Shown: positions 8,932-17,190 of the stretch, in pieces
Layout: every line of letters starts with the position of its first letter
Position numbering within the stretch: position 1 is the stretch's first letter
Origin: Rhodoferax sp.
GTDB taxonomy: Bacteria > Pseudomonadota > Gammaproteobacteria > Burkholderiales > Burkholderiaceae_C
Assembly (NCBI RefSeq): GCF_018063565.1
Contig: NZ_JAGPBB010000021.1
Coordinates: 1-48,339, forward strand
Length of the DNA stretch: 48,339 nt
Reading direction: 5' to 3'
Position numbers and translations under genes: made by a program
The notes under the pieces: generated by a model
Told to the model about the DNA's origin: nothing
What the model saw: only the letters and a program-made list of their open reading frames with translations
Databases searched by the model: none

Positions 8932-10215
8932 TCACGGTCCAAACACCAGATCGGGCAGAAACAGCACACTGGTTGGCCAGACGATCATCAAGATGACCAA
9001 GGCGATGACCGCACCCAGCAGGGGTAAGGCTTCTTTGATGTATTCGTCCATCGGACACTTCAAGATGCCACAGACAGTGAACATGGCCACCCCGACAGGC
9101 GGTGTCATACCGCCCAATGTGACACAAGTCATCATTACCAGTCCAAAATGCACCGGATCAATGCCTACGCGCAGGATGATGGGCATCAGGATCGGGGTCA
9201 GCAGCAGCACAATCACGGTCGCTTCCAGAAACATGCCCAGCACCAGGATGAAGCTGATCAGCAGCAGCATCAGCGCTATCCGGTTTTCGGTGATGCTCAC
9301 CAAAAACGAAGCGGCAGTCTGCGGCACACCCTCGAGCGTGATCATGTAGCCGATCATGGAGGAGAACATGATGATCAGCATGATCATGCCAATGTCGGCG
9401 ACACTGTGGCGCAAAGCGTTCAGTAGCGCGTCCAGCGTCAGCTCGCGGTAGATCGCTCCACCGATGAAGATCGCGTATGCCACGGCAAAGGCACCCGCCT
9501 CGGACGGGGTGAAGATGCCATAGCGGATGCCGACAATCAGCAGAATCGGGAACATCAAGGCCCATTTGCACTCCCAGGTGCGATGCGCAATGACCTTGAA
9601 AGACGGTGCGTGCTCAAGTTCTGCGGTGTAACCACGCCGTCTGGCCACCAGGTAAGCCACACTCATCAGAACAATGGTCATCAGGACGCCGGGCACGATG
9701 CCGCCAACAAACAGCCGACCGATCGAGACGTTGCCCATGAACCCGTACAGGATCAGACCGATGCTCGGTGGAATGGTGGCGGTGATCAGTGAGCCAACCG
9801 CAATCACGGCGCTGGTGTAACCCCGTGTATAGCCACGCTTGATCATGTCCGGGCCCAGAATGCGGGCTTCCATCGCGGCGTCAGCAACGGCCGAGCCAGA
9901 AACGCCGCCCATCAGCGCACTGAGCATGATCGCCACCTGTGCCAAGCCACCACGCATCCAGCCGGTGAGCACGGTGGACAGCGAAATCAATCGGCTGGTG
10001 ATGCCCGAGGCATTCATCAGATGCCCGGCAAACACAAACAAGGGCACCGCCAACAGCGGAAACGACTGGGTTGCGGTGGTGATCTTCTGGATCGCAATTT
10101 CGGGCGGCACCGGACCGAAAATATAAAACATCACCGCCGAGATACCGATGGCAAACGCCACCGGCATGCCCAGAAACATCAGCACCAGAAAAAGAAGTGT
10201 GAGGATGCCGCTCAT
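8932..10215 (-). CDS. TRAP transporter large permease (DctM type)
   Basis: The 12-helix ion-coupling subunit of a tripartite ATP-independent periplasmic transporter, 427 residues. Typical sequence features are the start MSGILTLLFLVLMFLGMPVAFAIG, the loop FPLLAVPLFVFAGHLMNASGI, the GSAVADAAMEARILGPDMIKRGY region and the end GxxTPPVGVAMF. It overlaps the stop of the small permease gene by ATGA, so the two are translationally coupled. It works with the binding protein encoded at 10713-11684. The neighbouring mannonate dehydratase suggests a sugar-acid substrate rather than a C4-dicarboxylate. Confidence 0.95.
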   Translation of the reverse strand: MSGILTLLFLVLMFLGMPVAFAIGISAVMFYIFGPVPPEIAIQKITTATQSFPLLAVPLFVFAGHLMNASGITSRLISLSTVLTGWMRGGLAQVAIMLSALMGGVSGSAVADAAMEARILGPDMIKRGYTRGYTSAVIAVGSLITATIPPSIGLILYGFMGNVSIGRLFVGGIVPGVLMTIVLMSVAYLVARRRGYTAELEHAPSFKVIAHRTWECKWALMFPILLIVGIRYGIFTPSEAGAFAVAYAIFIGGAIYRELTLDALLNALRHSVADIGMIMLIIMFSSMIGYMITLEGVPQTAASFLVSITENRIALMLLLISFILVLGMFLEATVIVLLLTPILMPIILRVGIDPVHFGLVMMTCVTLGGMTPPVGVAMFTVCGILKCPMDEYIKEALPLLGAVIALVILMIVWPTSVLFLPDLVFGP

Positions 10216-10703
10216 ATCGCTGTCCCGTCATGACCTTCGAGTGAAAGCACCTCGCGCCCGGTCAAACCGCGCCACAAACGGGTGACCGCCGTGCCCAGCA
10301 TCAGCAGCGCGCCGACCGGAATGCACCCGGTGACCCAGCTATAACTGATCCCCACGTCACCCAGCACACGTTCCATGTTCTGCAAGGTCAGCTTGGTGCC
10401 GTACCAGACCAGAAAGCACAGAAAGGCGGCGATGGCCACCAGCCAGATCACCGCCAGGACTTTTCTGACCTGGCGCGGAAACTTCCTGATCAGGATGTCG
10501 ATTTCGATGTGGGTATTTTTCTTCAGGGCCAGGTCCGCCCCCAGAACACAGGCCCAGGCAAAACTGAGCTGGGCCAGGTCTACCGCCCAAATGACCGGAA
10601 CACCCGCCGTGCGGGTGGCAGCTCCGATCAGGACAAAGATGGAGGTCGCTGCAAAGAACGCCATGGCCAAGCGTTCCTCCAATTTGAAGAATAGGCTCGC
10701 CAT
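10212..10703 (-). CDS. TRAP transporter small permease (DctQ type)
   Basis: A 163-residue membrane protein with four predicted hydrophobic helices. It has the DctQ pattern of a tryptophan-rich second helix and the conserved KKNTHIEIDIL stretch just before the third helix. It bridges the binding protein and the large permease in the inner membrane. The start at 10703 is nine bases after the binding-protein stop, and the stop overlaps the next gene. The gene order P-Q-M on the minus strand is the standard TRAP operon. Confidence 0.92.
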   Translation of the reverse strand: MASLFFKLEERLAMAFFAATSIFVLIGAATRTAGVPVIWAVDLAQLSFAWACVLGADLALKKNTHIEIDILIRKFPRQVRKVLAVIWLVAIAAFLCFLVWYGTKLTLQNMERVLGDVGISYSWVTGCIPVGALLMLGTAVTRLWRGLTGREVLSLEGHDGTAI

Positions 10704-10712
10704 GGCAGGTTC

Positions 10713-11684
10713 TTACTTGCCCAGGACCACATTGACCTGCTTGCGCAGATCGGTATAACCCAGCTTTTCATAGACACCGCTGGTTGAGGCGATGAACGGC
10801 TTGATGTCGATGTCGACGATCTGCACGCCTTTTTCGCGCATCAGCTTTTCGTAGTTACCAATCGAGTCGATGGTGGCTTTGGAGGCGGTATCGCCGGCCT
10901 TGAGCGCTTCATCACGGACCACCTTTTGCAAGTCGGCCGGCAGCTTGTCGAACCACACTTTGGAGCCCACCAGCCCGGTGATCAGGCTGATGTGCCCGGT
11001 CTTGGTGATGTACTTGACCACTTCGTACAAGCGTTGGCCATAGGTGGCGGGTGCCTGCGCCTCGGCGCCGTCAATCGCCTTCATCTGCAGCGCCGAGTAC
11101 ACCTCGGCCCAGGGCATGGGTGTCGGGGTGGCCCCCAGACCCCGCACCGTTTCCAGCCAGACCGGTGCGCCCGGGGTGCGCATGCGCACGCCAGCCAGGT
11201 CGGCGGGTTTGGTCACCGGTTTGTTGGTCAGCAGTTGGCGGTCCCCCTGGTACCAGTTGAACGAGAGCACCTGGTGACCACTGGCAGCACGCAGTTTCTG
11301 ATTCCACTCCTCCATCATGGGCGACGTGACCACTTTGCGCATTTCGGTAAATCCGCTGGCCAGATACGGTGCACCCAGAATGCCAAACTCCTTGACAAAA
11401 GGTGCCAGCCGCCCGCCATCCACCAGCACCGCCACGCCGGCACCAGAGCGTGCCTGTTCGAGTACGTCTTCGTCAGACCCGAGCTGTGAGCTGGGAAACA
11501 GTTTGACCGAAATCTTGCCGCCGGAATTTTTCTCGACACCGTCCTTGAACTGTTGCAGGCCCTTGAACATCGGGTCATCGACGGTCAGCGACGAGTTGAC
11601 GTTGAGGTTGAAATCTGCCGCAAAGGCAGCGGTGGCGACCAGCGCGGATGCTACGGCTACTGACAGCAGTTTGAGCATTTTCAT
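10713..11684 (-). CDS. TRAP transporter substrate-binding protein (DctP type)
   Basis: Periplasmic solute receptor of 323 residues. The signal peptide (MKMLKLLSVAVASALVATAAFA, cleavage near residue 22) is followed by the DctP fold: LGSDEDVLEQARSG near the N-terminus, and RMRTPGAPVWLETVRGLGATPTP with the arginine that normally pairs with the substrate carboxylate. The ATG at 11684 is chosen because AAGGAAA lies eight to nine bases upstream and the signal peptide then starts cleanly; a TTG at 11702 would add six residues. It is the first gene of the operon and diverges from the mannonate dehydratase gene, so a hexonate or hexuronate is the likely ligand (inference). Confidence 0.93.
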   Translation of the reverse strand: MKMLKLLSVAVASALVATAAFAADFNLNVNSSLTVDDPMFKGLQQFKDGVEKNSGGKISVKLFPSSQLGSDEDVLEQARSGAGVAVLVDGGRLAPFVKEFGILGAPYLASGFTEMRKVVTSPMMEEWNQKLRAASGHQVLSFNWYQGDRQLLTNKPVTKPADLAGVRMRTPGAPVWLETVRGLGATPTPMPWAEVYSALQMKAIDGAEAQAPATYGQRLYEVVKYITKTGHISLITGLVGSKVWFDKLPADLQKVVRDEALKAGDTASKATIDSIGNYEKLMREKGVQIVDIDIKPFIASTSGVYEKLGYTDLRKQVNVVLGK

Positions 11685-11758
11685 GGTTGTTTCCTTGATC
11701 AAGTGTGTGGTTTGAAGCTCTTCGCCCTGAGGTTTTCCTCATAAAGCACTTGTATGGT

Positions 11759-11778
11759 AGTATTGTTTTTGCGATACT
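11759..11778. promoter_or_regulatory. Candidate operator in the TRAP/ManD divergent region
   Basis: The 225-base divergent region between the binding-protein and ManD genes contains the inverted repeat AGTAT (11759-11763) and ATACT (11774-11778) with a 10-base spacer in an AT-rich setting. A GntR/FCD regulator is encoded just beyond ManD, and such regulators bind short palindromes in divergent regions. The match is short and the repeat does not show the TGGTnnnACCA form common in the family, so this is a weak call. Confidence 0.3.
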
Positions 11779-11909
11779 GCAATCGATTTATGAGCCGCGA
11801 CGCAAAAGTTCATCTCGTTTTGGCGCAATTCTTGTGAAATTGGGTTTGAACCTCTGGCATCAATGACGCCATCGCCATCACCTTCGAAATTGACACGAAA
11901 GGGACTTCA

Positions 11910-13115
11910 ATGAAAATTCTCAGCGCCAATGTGATCGTATGTTGCCCAGGGCGCAACTTTGTCACCTTGAAAATCACCACCGACGAGGGAGTGACCGGCC
12001 TGGGAGACGCCACTTTGAACGGCCGTGAACTCGCAGTTGCTGCTTACCTGCAAGATCACGTTTGCCCGGCGCTGATTGGCCGTGATCCGCAAAACATCGA
12101 GGATATCTGGCAATACCTGTACAAAGGTGCGTACTGGCGCCGCGGTCCGGTCACCATGTCGGCGATCGGCGCCGTCGACATGGCCTTGTGGGACATCAAA
12201 GGCAAGCTGGCCAACATGCCGGTTTACCAGCTTCTCGGTGGTGCATCGCGCGAGCACGTGATGGTCTACAGCCATGCCACCGGGCGCGATATTGCCGAAA
12301 CACTGGACGCGTTTGCCCAATACCAGGAAAAGGGGTTCAAGGCGATCCGTGCGCAGTGTGGTGTGCCGGGCATGAAGTCCGTCTACGGGGTGTCCAAAGG
12401 CGGTGCTTACGAGCCTGCCACCAAAGGCTGGCCGCAGGAGCAGGTCTGGTCCACCGAGAAGTACCTCGATTTTGTCCCCAGCCTGTTTGAGGCCATCCGC
12501 AACCAGTTCGGTTTTGACACGCATTTGCTGCACGACGTGCACCACCGCCTGACCCCCATTGAAGCGGCCCGCCTGGGCAAATCGGTGGAGGACTACCGCC
12601 TGTTCTGGCTGGAAGACCCAACCCCGGCCGAGAACCAGGAAGCCTTTCGCCTGATTCGCCAGCATACCGTCACGCCGATCGCAGTTGGCGAGGTGTTCAA
12701 TACCATCTGGGATTGCAAGCAGTTGATTGAAGAGCAGTTGATCGATTACATCCGCATGACGATCACCCACTCCGGCGGCATTACCCATATGCGCCGTATC
12801 GCCGACTTTGCCGCCCTATACCAGGTGCGCACCGGCAGCCATGGACCGTCTGACCTGTCACCCGTGTGCATGGGTGCCGCGCTGCACTTTGATTTGTGGG
12901 CGCCGAACTTCGGCATGCAGGAGTACATGGGTTACCACGAGCAGACCATGGAGGTTTTCCAGTGCGGCTGGAGCTTCATGGACGGCTTCATGCACCCCGG
13001 TGACAAACCTGGTCTGGGCGTAGAGATCGACGAGGAGCTGGCCAAAAAGTACCCCTACGAGCCAGCCTCACTGCCGGTTGCACGCCTGGAAGACGGCACC
13101 TTGTGGAACTGGTAG
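11910..13115 (+). CDS. manD: D-mannonate dehydratase (ManD/RspA, enolase superfamily)
   Basis: Predicted to dehydrate D-mannonate (possibly also D-gluconate) to 2-keto-3-deoxygluconate, feeding hexuronate catabolism. The 401-residue length equals the ManD family. The Mg2+ ligands expected of the barrel are present: Asp209 in HDVHH, Glu235 in WLEDP and Glu261 in GEVFN. The ManD-type catalytic residues are seen as Arg in AIRAQCG, Tyr in the following VYGVSKG loop, and His211 beside the first ligand. AAAGGGA at 11898-11904 is a good ribosome site for the ATG at 11910. ManD family members differ in activity, from efficient on mannonate to nearly inactive, so the exact substrate is not proven. Confidence 0.88.
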   Translation: MKILSANVIVCCPGRNFVTLKITTDEGVTGLGDATLNGRELAVAAYLQDHVCPALIGRDPQNIEDIWQYLYKGAYWRRGPVTMSAIGAVDMALWDIKGKLANMPVYQLLGGASREHVMVYSHATGRDIAETLDAFAQYQEKGFKAIRAQCGVPGMKSVYGVSKGGAYEPATKGWPQEQVWSTEKYLDFVPSLFEAIRNQFGFDTHLLHDVHHRLTPIEAARLGKSVEDYRLFWLEDPTPAENQEAFRLIRQHTVTPIAVGEVFNTIWDCKQLIEEQLIDYIRMTITHSGGITHMRRIADFAALYQVRTGSHGPSDLSPVCMGAALHFDLWAPNFGMQEYMGYHEQTMEVFQCGWSFMDGFMHPGDKPGLGVEIDEELAKKYPYEPASLPVARLEDGTLWNW

Positions 13116-13164
13116 TCAGGGCAAAACCTGCCAGGTCGGCGCGATGTGAGGCAAGACGCCCGCG

Positions 13165-13899
13165 TCAGGAGGTTTCAAACAAGTCTGGGAAGTGCGCGGC
13201 AATGTCAGGCAAGGAGACAATGATTTCCCGCAGATGGGCTCGGGTGGCCGTTGCAGCGGCGTCTGGATCTCCGGCTTCGATGCCATCCACAATGCGGATG
13301 TGCTGCTCGATGATCAGATCGATCGGTGTTGCATCGTCAAGGCTGAGGTAGCGGATCCGGTCCATTTGCGCCTTGATGCCTTCAATCACCCGCCAGGCAT
13401 GGGCGCGGCGAACCGACAGCGCAAGGGTGCGATGAAACTCTTCGTCCAGCGCCAGAAAGTCTTCATTTCGGCCATGCGCCACCGCTTTTTGTTGCTCTAT
13501 CAGATCGCGCAGACCTTTGACGGCCTCCGGTGAGGCGGCGCTGGCGGCCTCCTGGGCCACGGCGACCTCGATGGCCTCGCGCACAAAACGCGCGTCAAGC
13601 ACATCAGCGACCGAAATCTTCACCACAAAGGTGCCGCGCTGCGGCAAGATCGCCACCAGCCGTTCCTCGGCCAGTTTGATGAATGCCTCGCGCACCGGTT
13701 GGCGACTGGTGGCGTACTGTTTGGCGATCTCTGACTCTGACAGGGCCTGACCCGGGCGCAGTTCGCCACGGATGATGGCACCGCGCAGATGCCGATGCAG
13801 CTGGGTCCCGATAGAGACCGGCTCAATGTGCTGAAAAGCCCGAACGGAATGAAGAGTAGACCGCATGACACCAAGTATCGCACCAGGGTTCTGACGCAT
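13165..13899 (-). CDS. GntR-family (FCD/FadR-type) transcriptional regulator
   Basis: A 244-residue regulator with an N-terminal winged helix (HLRGAIIRGELRPGQALSESEIA, then SRQPVREAFIKL) and a C-terminal FCD ligand domain. The FCD metal ligand pattern is visible as Asp/His in ALDEEFHRTLA, His in IIEQHIRIVDGI and His in ATRAHLREI. Regulators of this kind often control sugar-acid genes and respond to hexuronates or their products. Convergent with manD and near the TRAP genes, it most likely represses that unit (inference). The start is uncertain: ATG at 13899 or ATG at 13866 (MRSTLHS), neither with a clear ribosome site. Confidence 0.88.
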   Translation of the reverse strand: MRQNPGAILGVMRSTLHSVRAFQHIEPVSIGTQLHRHLRGAIIRGELRPGQALSESEIAKQYATSRQPVREAFIKLAEERLVAILPQRGTFVVKISVADVLDARFVREAIEVAVAQEAASAASPEAVKGLRDLIEQQKAVAHGRNEDFLALDEEFHRTLALSVRRAHAWRVIEGIKAQMDRIRYLSLDDATPIDLIIEQHIRIVDGIEAGDPDAAATATRAHLREIIVSLPDIAAHFPDLFETS

Positions 13900-13923
13900 G
13901 GCGCATCGCGCCCCGCGCGGCGG

Positions 13924-14661
13924 TCAAATCATCGCGCCATTGATCGAAATCACTTGGCCCGAAATGTAGGCGGCCTGGTCAGATGCCAGGAAAGCGACCA
14001 GATCAGCCACCTCGTGGGCCTGACCAACGCGTTGCATGGGCACCAGTTTTTTGACGGTCTCGGCATCAAATGCGCCTTCAATCATGTCAGTGGCAATCAG
14101 GCCCGGTGCCACCGCATTGACGGTGATGCCACGGCTGGCCAGCTCCAGCGCCAGCGATTTGCTGGCCGCATGCAGGGCACCCTTGGCAGCCGAATAGTTC
14201 ACCTGACCGCGGTTGCCGGTGATGGCTGCCACGGATGAAATGCTGATGATGCGCCCCCAGCGCTTGCGGATCATCGGCATCGTCAGCGGTTGGGTCACGT
14301 TGAAAAAACCGTTCAGCGACACATCAAGCACCCGGTCCCATTGCGCGCCGTTCATACCGGGGAACACCACATCGTCGTGGATGCCAGCGTTGTTCACCAG
14401 GATCTGAATGGCACCCTCACTCAGCAGGGTTTCCAGTGCGGTCAGCGTCGCCAAGCGGTCGGTGACATCAAAAACCACAGATTCGGCGCTCCCGCCCTGT
14501 GCAATGATGCGGGCCACCAGCGCCTGCGCCTTGTCCAGCGCCCGGTGGGTGTGCACGATGACATGCTGGCCGTCTGCCGCCAGGCGCTGGCAAATGGCAG
14601 CCCCAATGCCGCCGCTTCCGCCCGTGACCAGGGCTCTTTTTTTGTCGTTGCAGGGTGTCAT
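13924..14661 (-). CDS. 3-ketoacyl-ACP reductase of the APE pathway (FabG-like)
   Basis: A short-chain dehydrogenase of 245 residues that would reduce the 3-keto group of the growing ACP-bound polyene with NADPH (ApeQ-type role). The cofactor motif TGGSGGIG is at residues 13-20, NNAG follows, and the catalytic Ser-Tyr-Lys set is in SISSVAAITG..GQVNYSAAKG. The C-terminus SGQVISINGAMI is FabG-like. The start overlaps the dehydratase stop by ATGA, and the gene is the last pathway gene on this strand; the GntR regulator follows 24 bases later. Confidence 0.9.
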   Translation of the reverse strand: MTPCNDKKRALVTGGSGGIGAAICQRLAADGQHVIVHTHRALDKAQALVARIIAQGGSAESVVFDVTDRLATLTALETLLSEGAIQILVNNAGIHDDVVFPGMNGAQWDRVLDVSLNGFFNVTQPLTMPMIRKRWGRIISISSVAAITGNRGQVNYSAAKGALHAASKSLALELASRGITVNAVAPGLIATDMIEGAFDAETVKKLVPMQRVGQAHEVADLVAFLASDQAAYISGQVISINGAMI

Positions 14662-15092
14662 AAAGTCTGCCTGTCAAGCACCACCGAAGCCCGGCCGTCC
14701 ATCAGGCAGCGGCCCGCGTGGTGCAGCCTAAATTGGTACAACACCAGTCGCTCATCGCCCGACAGACGTTCGGCGCTCACCTGCAGTGGGCCGTCCAGGT
14801 CGTCAAGTCGTTGCACCTGCAGGTTCAGGCTGCGCACGCTGGTCAGGTAGCCTTGGCTGGGTGGGCTGCTGGGCCGGGTCAGCAACGCACCATGCACCGC
14901 CATCGCCTGCGCAGCGTATTCCACCCCGGACACCGCACCCAGCCGGTCGGCGTTGCGCAAGGGGTGGTCGCGGGCAAAGTGGCTGGCGGTTTCACACACG
15001 ATGTGTTGCTCACTCCAGGCCAGCACCGTGTCGAGCAGACACATGCGGCCCTGGTGCGGAATGTGCGCCGCAATCCATTGCCGGTCTAACAC
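14658..15092 (-). CDS. Hotdog-fold 3-hydroxyacyl-ACP dehydratase (ApeP-like)
   Basis: A 144-residue hotdog protein with the FabZ-like opening AAHIPHQGRMCLLD and a helix VSGVEYAAQAMAVHGAL that carries the acidic active-site residue. It would remove water from the 3-hydroxyacyl-ACP to give the trans double bond. It lacks the FabZ HFPGxPxxPG block, so it belongs to the separate ApeP-like lineage. It overlaps the KS-like gene upstream and the ketoreductase downstream. One of three dehydratase-like proteins in the cluster. Confidence 0.82.
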   Translation of the reverse strand: MLDRQWIAAHIPHQGRMCLLDTVLAWSEQHIVCETASHFARDHPLRNADRLGAVSGVEYAAQAMAVHGALLTRPSSPPSQGYLTSVRSLNLQVQRLDDLDGPLQVSAERLSGDERLVLYQFRLHHAGRCLMDGRASVVLDRQTL

Positions 15093-15901
15093 GTTTGTAG
15101 GTCCAACTTGAGTTGCATCGGAGCCAGATAGTCAAGCACCACACCACCTGTTTGACCCAAAGCCAGCCGCTGCAACAGCGGCAGGGCGCGCAAGGCCGGT
15201 ATCTGCAGGCGCAAGGTTTCCAGTGCGGCATCGTCCATGACATCGGCGGCGAGCGTGCTGGTCGTCAGCGTGACGCGGGCGAGAGACGATGCGTTGCGCT
15301 GCGGACTCAGCAGCAGCGCCACACCGCCACAGTCCGGCGTGTTGCGTTTGGCGTGCAGCGGTTGAGGGTATTCGCTGTCGTAGGCGACCAGCAGCACCGG
15401 CTGGCCGTCGCACACCACCTGGGTCAGCGCATCCAGCAGTCCGGCGCCAAAACTGGCATCAAAAGCCGCGATCACCTGGCAGGGTGCCATGCTGTGGGTG
15501 GCGATACCCCAGTAGCCGGCGGCGGCGTTGTGCACTGAATTGTGAAAACGGGTGGGCGAAATCTGTCGGTCGTCACTGGCGAGTTGCTCGCACAAGGCAT
15601 GGCAGTTGTGGCCATCGGCTCCAGACGAGGCAAACACCGTGGCCAGACTGGCGGCATCAGCACCGGCGTGCTCCACCGCTTGCAAGCCCACGCCCAGACA
15701 CAGTTTGATCACGCGGCTGGCGCGTCGGCGCTCGGCCGTTGGCAGCACCGCAGGCGCTGGCAGCACGCTGGCGGCTGCGGCATAGTCCTGCTCGCCGCGC
15801 AACACCGCGCGCGCGCTGGGCCAATCGGGCAGACCGGGGGCGATCAGGCCGATGCCGTCGATCCATGCCTGCGGAGCGCGGGTCGCCGTGGCTGCGCTCA
15901 T
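15086..15901 (-). CDS. Ketosynthase-like partner protein (ApeC/chain-length-factor type)
   Basis: A 271-residue protein with only the N-terminal half of a thiolase fold (beta-ketoacyl synthase-like, Ketoacyl-synt_2 type). The expected nucleophile segment of a KS, TACSSS, is replaced by AAFDASFGAGLL without a cysteine at that place, and the HGT and GHT histidine motifs are absent. In characterised APE systems a protein of this kind pairs with the KS encoded next to it. Here the KS gene overlaps its start by ATGA, which fits a KS/partner heterodimer. Catalysis by this protein alone is not expected. Confidence 0.8.
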   Translation of the reverse strand: MSAATATRAPQAWIDGIGLIAPGLPDWPSARAVLRGEQDYAAAASVLPAPAVLPTAERRRASRVIKLCLGVGLQAVEHAGADAASLATVFASSGADGHNCHALCEQLASDDRQISPTRFHNSVHNAAAGYWGIATHSMAPCQVIAAFDASFGAGLLDALTQVVCDGQPVLLVAYDSEYPQPLHAKRNTPDCGGVALLLSPQRNASSLARVTLTTSTLAADVMDDAALETLRLQIPALRALPLLQRLALGQTGGVVLDYLAPMQLKLDLQTC

Positions 15902-17088
15902 GGGCTGACTCCCAAAATCAGGCTGCAGTTGCTGCCGCCAAAACCAAACGAATTGCTCAGCGCCGTTCGCAATTGCGCCGGTGCACTTTGGTGTTGATAG
16001 CGGATGGCCATCGCGGGGTCGAGCACCTGGGTTCCCGGGCTGCCGGGCAAAAGGCTCTCTTGGAGCGCCAGTGCGCAGACCAAGGCTTCAACTGCTCCCG
16101 AGGCACCCAGCGTGTGGCCGGTAGCCCCCTTTGTCGAGTTGCATGGCACGCGTTCGCCAAAGAGAGCTGCCACGGCCTGGCCCTCGGCCGCATCATTGGC
16201 TGGTGTGGCAGTGCCGTGCAGGTTGATGTAGTCGATGTCTGCCTCAGCCAGCCCAGCGCTGCGCAAGGCGGCCGCCATGGCCAGTTGCGCGCCCAGCCCT
16301 TGCGGGTGTGGAGCCGACATATGGTACGCATCGCTTGATTCACCCACGCCCAGCAGCAGCACCGACGCGGGGGCGGGCGTGTCAGCCCGCTCCAGCAGTG
16401 CAAAGGCAGCCGCCTCACCGATCGAGATACCGTCACGCGCGGTGTCATAGGGCCGACACGGTTGCGACGAAGTCAATTGCAGCGAGGCAAAGCCGTACAG
16501 GGTGGTCAGACACAGCGAGTCCACCCCGCCCACAATTGCCGCGTCGATGTGGCCCAGCGCGATCTGACGCGCCGCTGCGGCAAACACCTTGGCGCTGGAT
16601 GAGCAGGCGGTGGACAGCGTCATTGCCATGCCCGTGAGGCCGAAATAGTCGCGGGTGAATTCGGTCAGCGAAAACGCGTTGTGGGTGCTGCGGTAGTTGA
16701 AGCTGTCGGGCAAGGCGCCATTGGCCGGGTCGCGTGCGCGGTAAGCCAGCTCGGTTTGAAAAATCCCGGCTGTGCTGGTGCCCAGAAAAACCCCGACGCG
16801 ATCGCGACCGTGATGCGCCACGGCTTCACGCACCCGCTGCGCAAAGCCATCGGTTTCCAGCCCCATTTGGGTCAGCCGGTTGTTGCGGCAGTCGTAGTGG
16901 CGCAGCGGTTCAGGCAACACCTGTGCGTCCACCCCGGTCACTTCACCGACCCAGGTGGGGAGTTCCACCGATTCGAAACGGCAGGGTGTCAGACCCGAGC
17001 GCCCACTGCGCAGGGCGTCGCGGGTCGCCTCCAGCCCCCGGCCCAGGCAGGTGGTCAAGGTGGTGGCGGATAGCAGCAAAGGTGGCAC
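15898..17088 (-). CDS. Beta-ketoacyl-ACP synthase (ApeO-like)
   Basis: A 396-residue FabF-class condensing enzyme for polyene elongation. The nucleophile is Cys162 in LSTACSSSA; the two histidines lie in NLHGTATPANDA and KGATGHTLGASG. The end SNSFGFGGSNCSLIL is standard. The start is a GTG at 17088, without a strong ribosome site. It is the first gene of the detached four-gene block KS / KS-like / dehydratase / ketoreductase, each overlapping the next. The 102 bases upstream contain AAGATCAGGATCTT (17107-17120), a small palindrome of unknown meaning, and no clear promoter. Confidence 0.9.
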   Translation of the reverse strand: MPPLLLSATTLTTCLGRGLEATRDALRSGRSGLTPCRFESVELPTWVGEVTGVDAQVLPEPLRHYDCRNNRLTQMGLETDGFAQRVREAVAHHGRDRVGVFLGTSTAGIFQTELAYRARDPANGALPDSFNYRSTHNAFSLTEFTRDYFGLTGMAMTLSTACSSSAKVFAAAARQIALGHIDAAIVGGVDSLCLTTLYGFASLQLTSSQPCRPYDTARDGISIGEAAAFALLERADTPAPASVLLLGVGESSDAYHMSAPHPQGLGAQLAMAAALRSAGLAEADIDYINLHGTATPANDAAEGQAVAALFGERVPCNSTKGATGHTLGASGAVEALVCALALQESLLPGSPGTQVLDPAMAIRYQHQSAPAQLRTALSNSFGFGGSNCSLILGVSP

Positions 17089-17190
17089 AGGCGAACTCGA
17101 GTGATAAAGATCAGGATCTTAGTCGCTCGCCAAGGCGGACTACATCGCGCCCAGCTTCAACGGTAACGGTTATCTCACTCGCTTTGAGAG

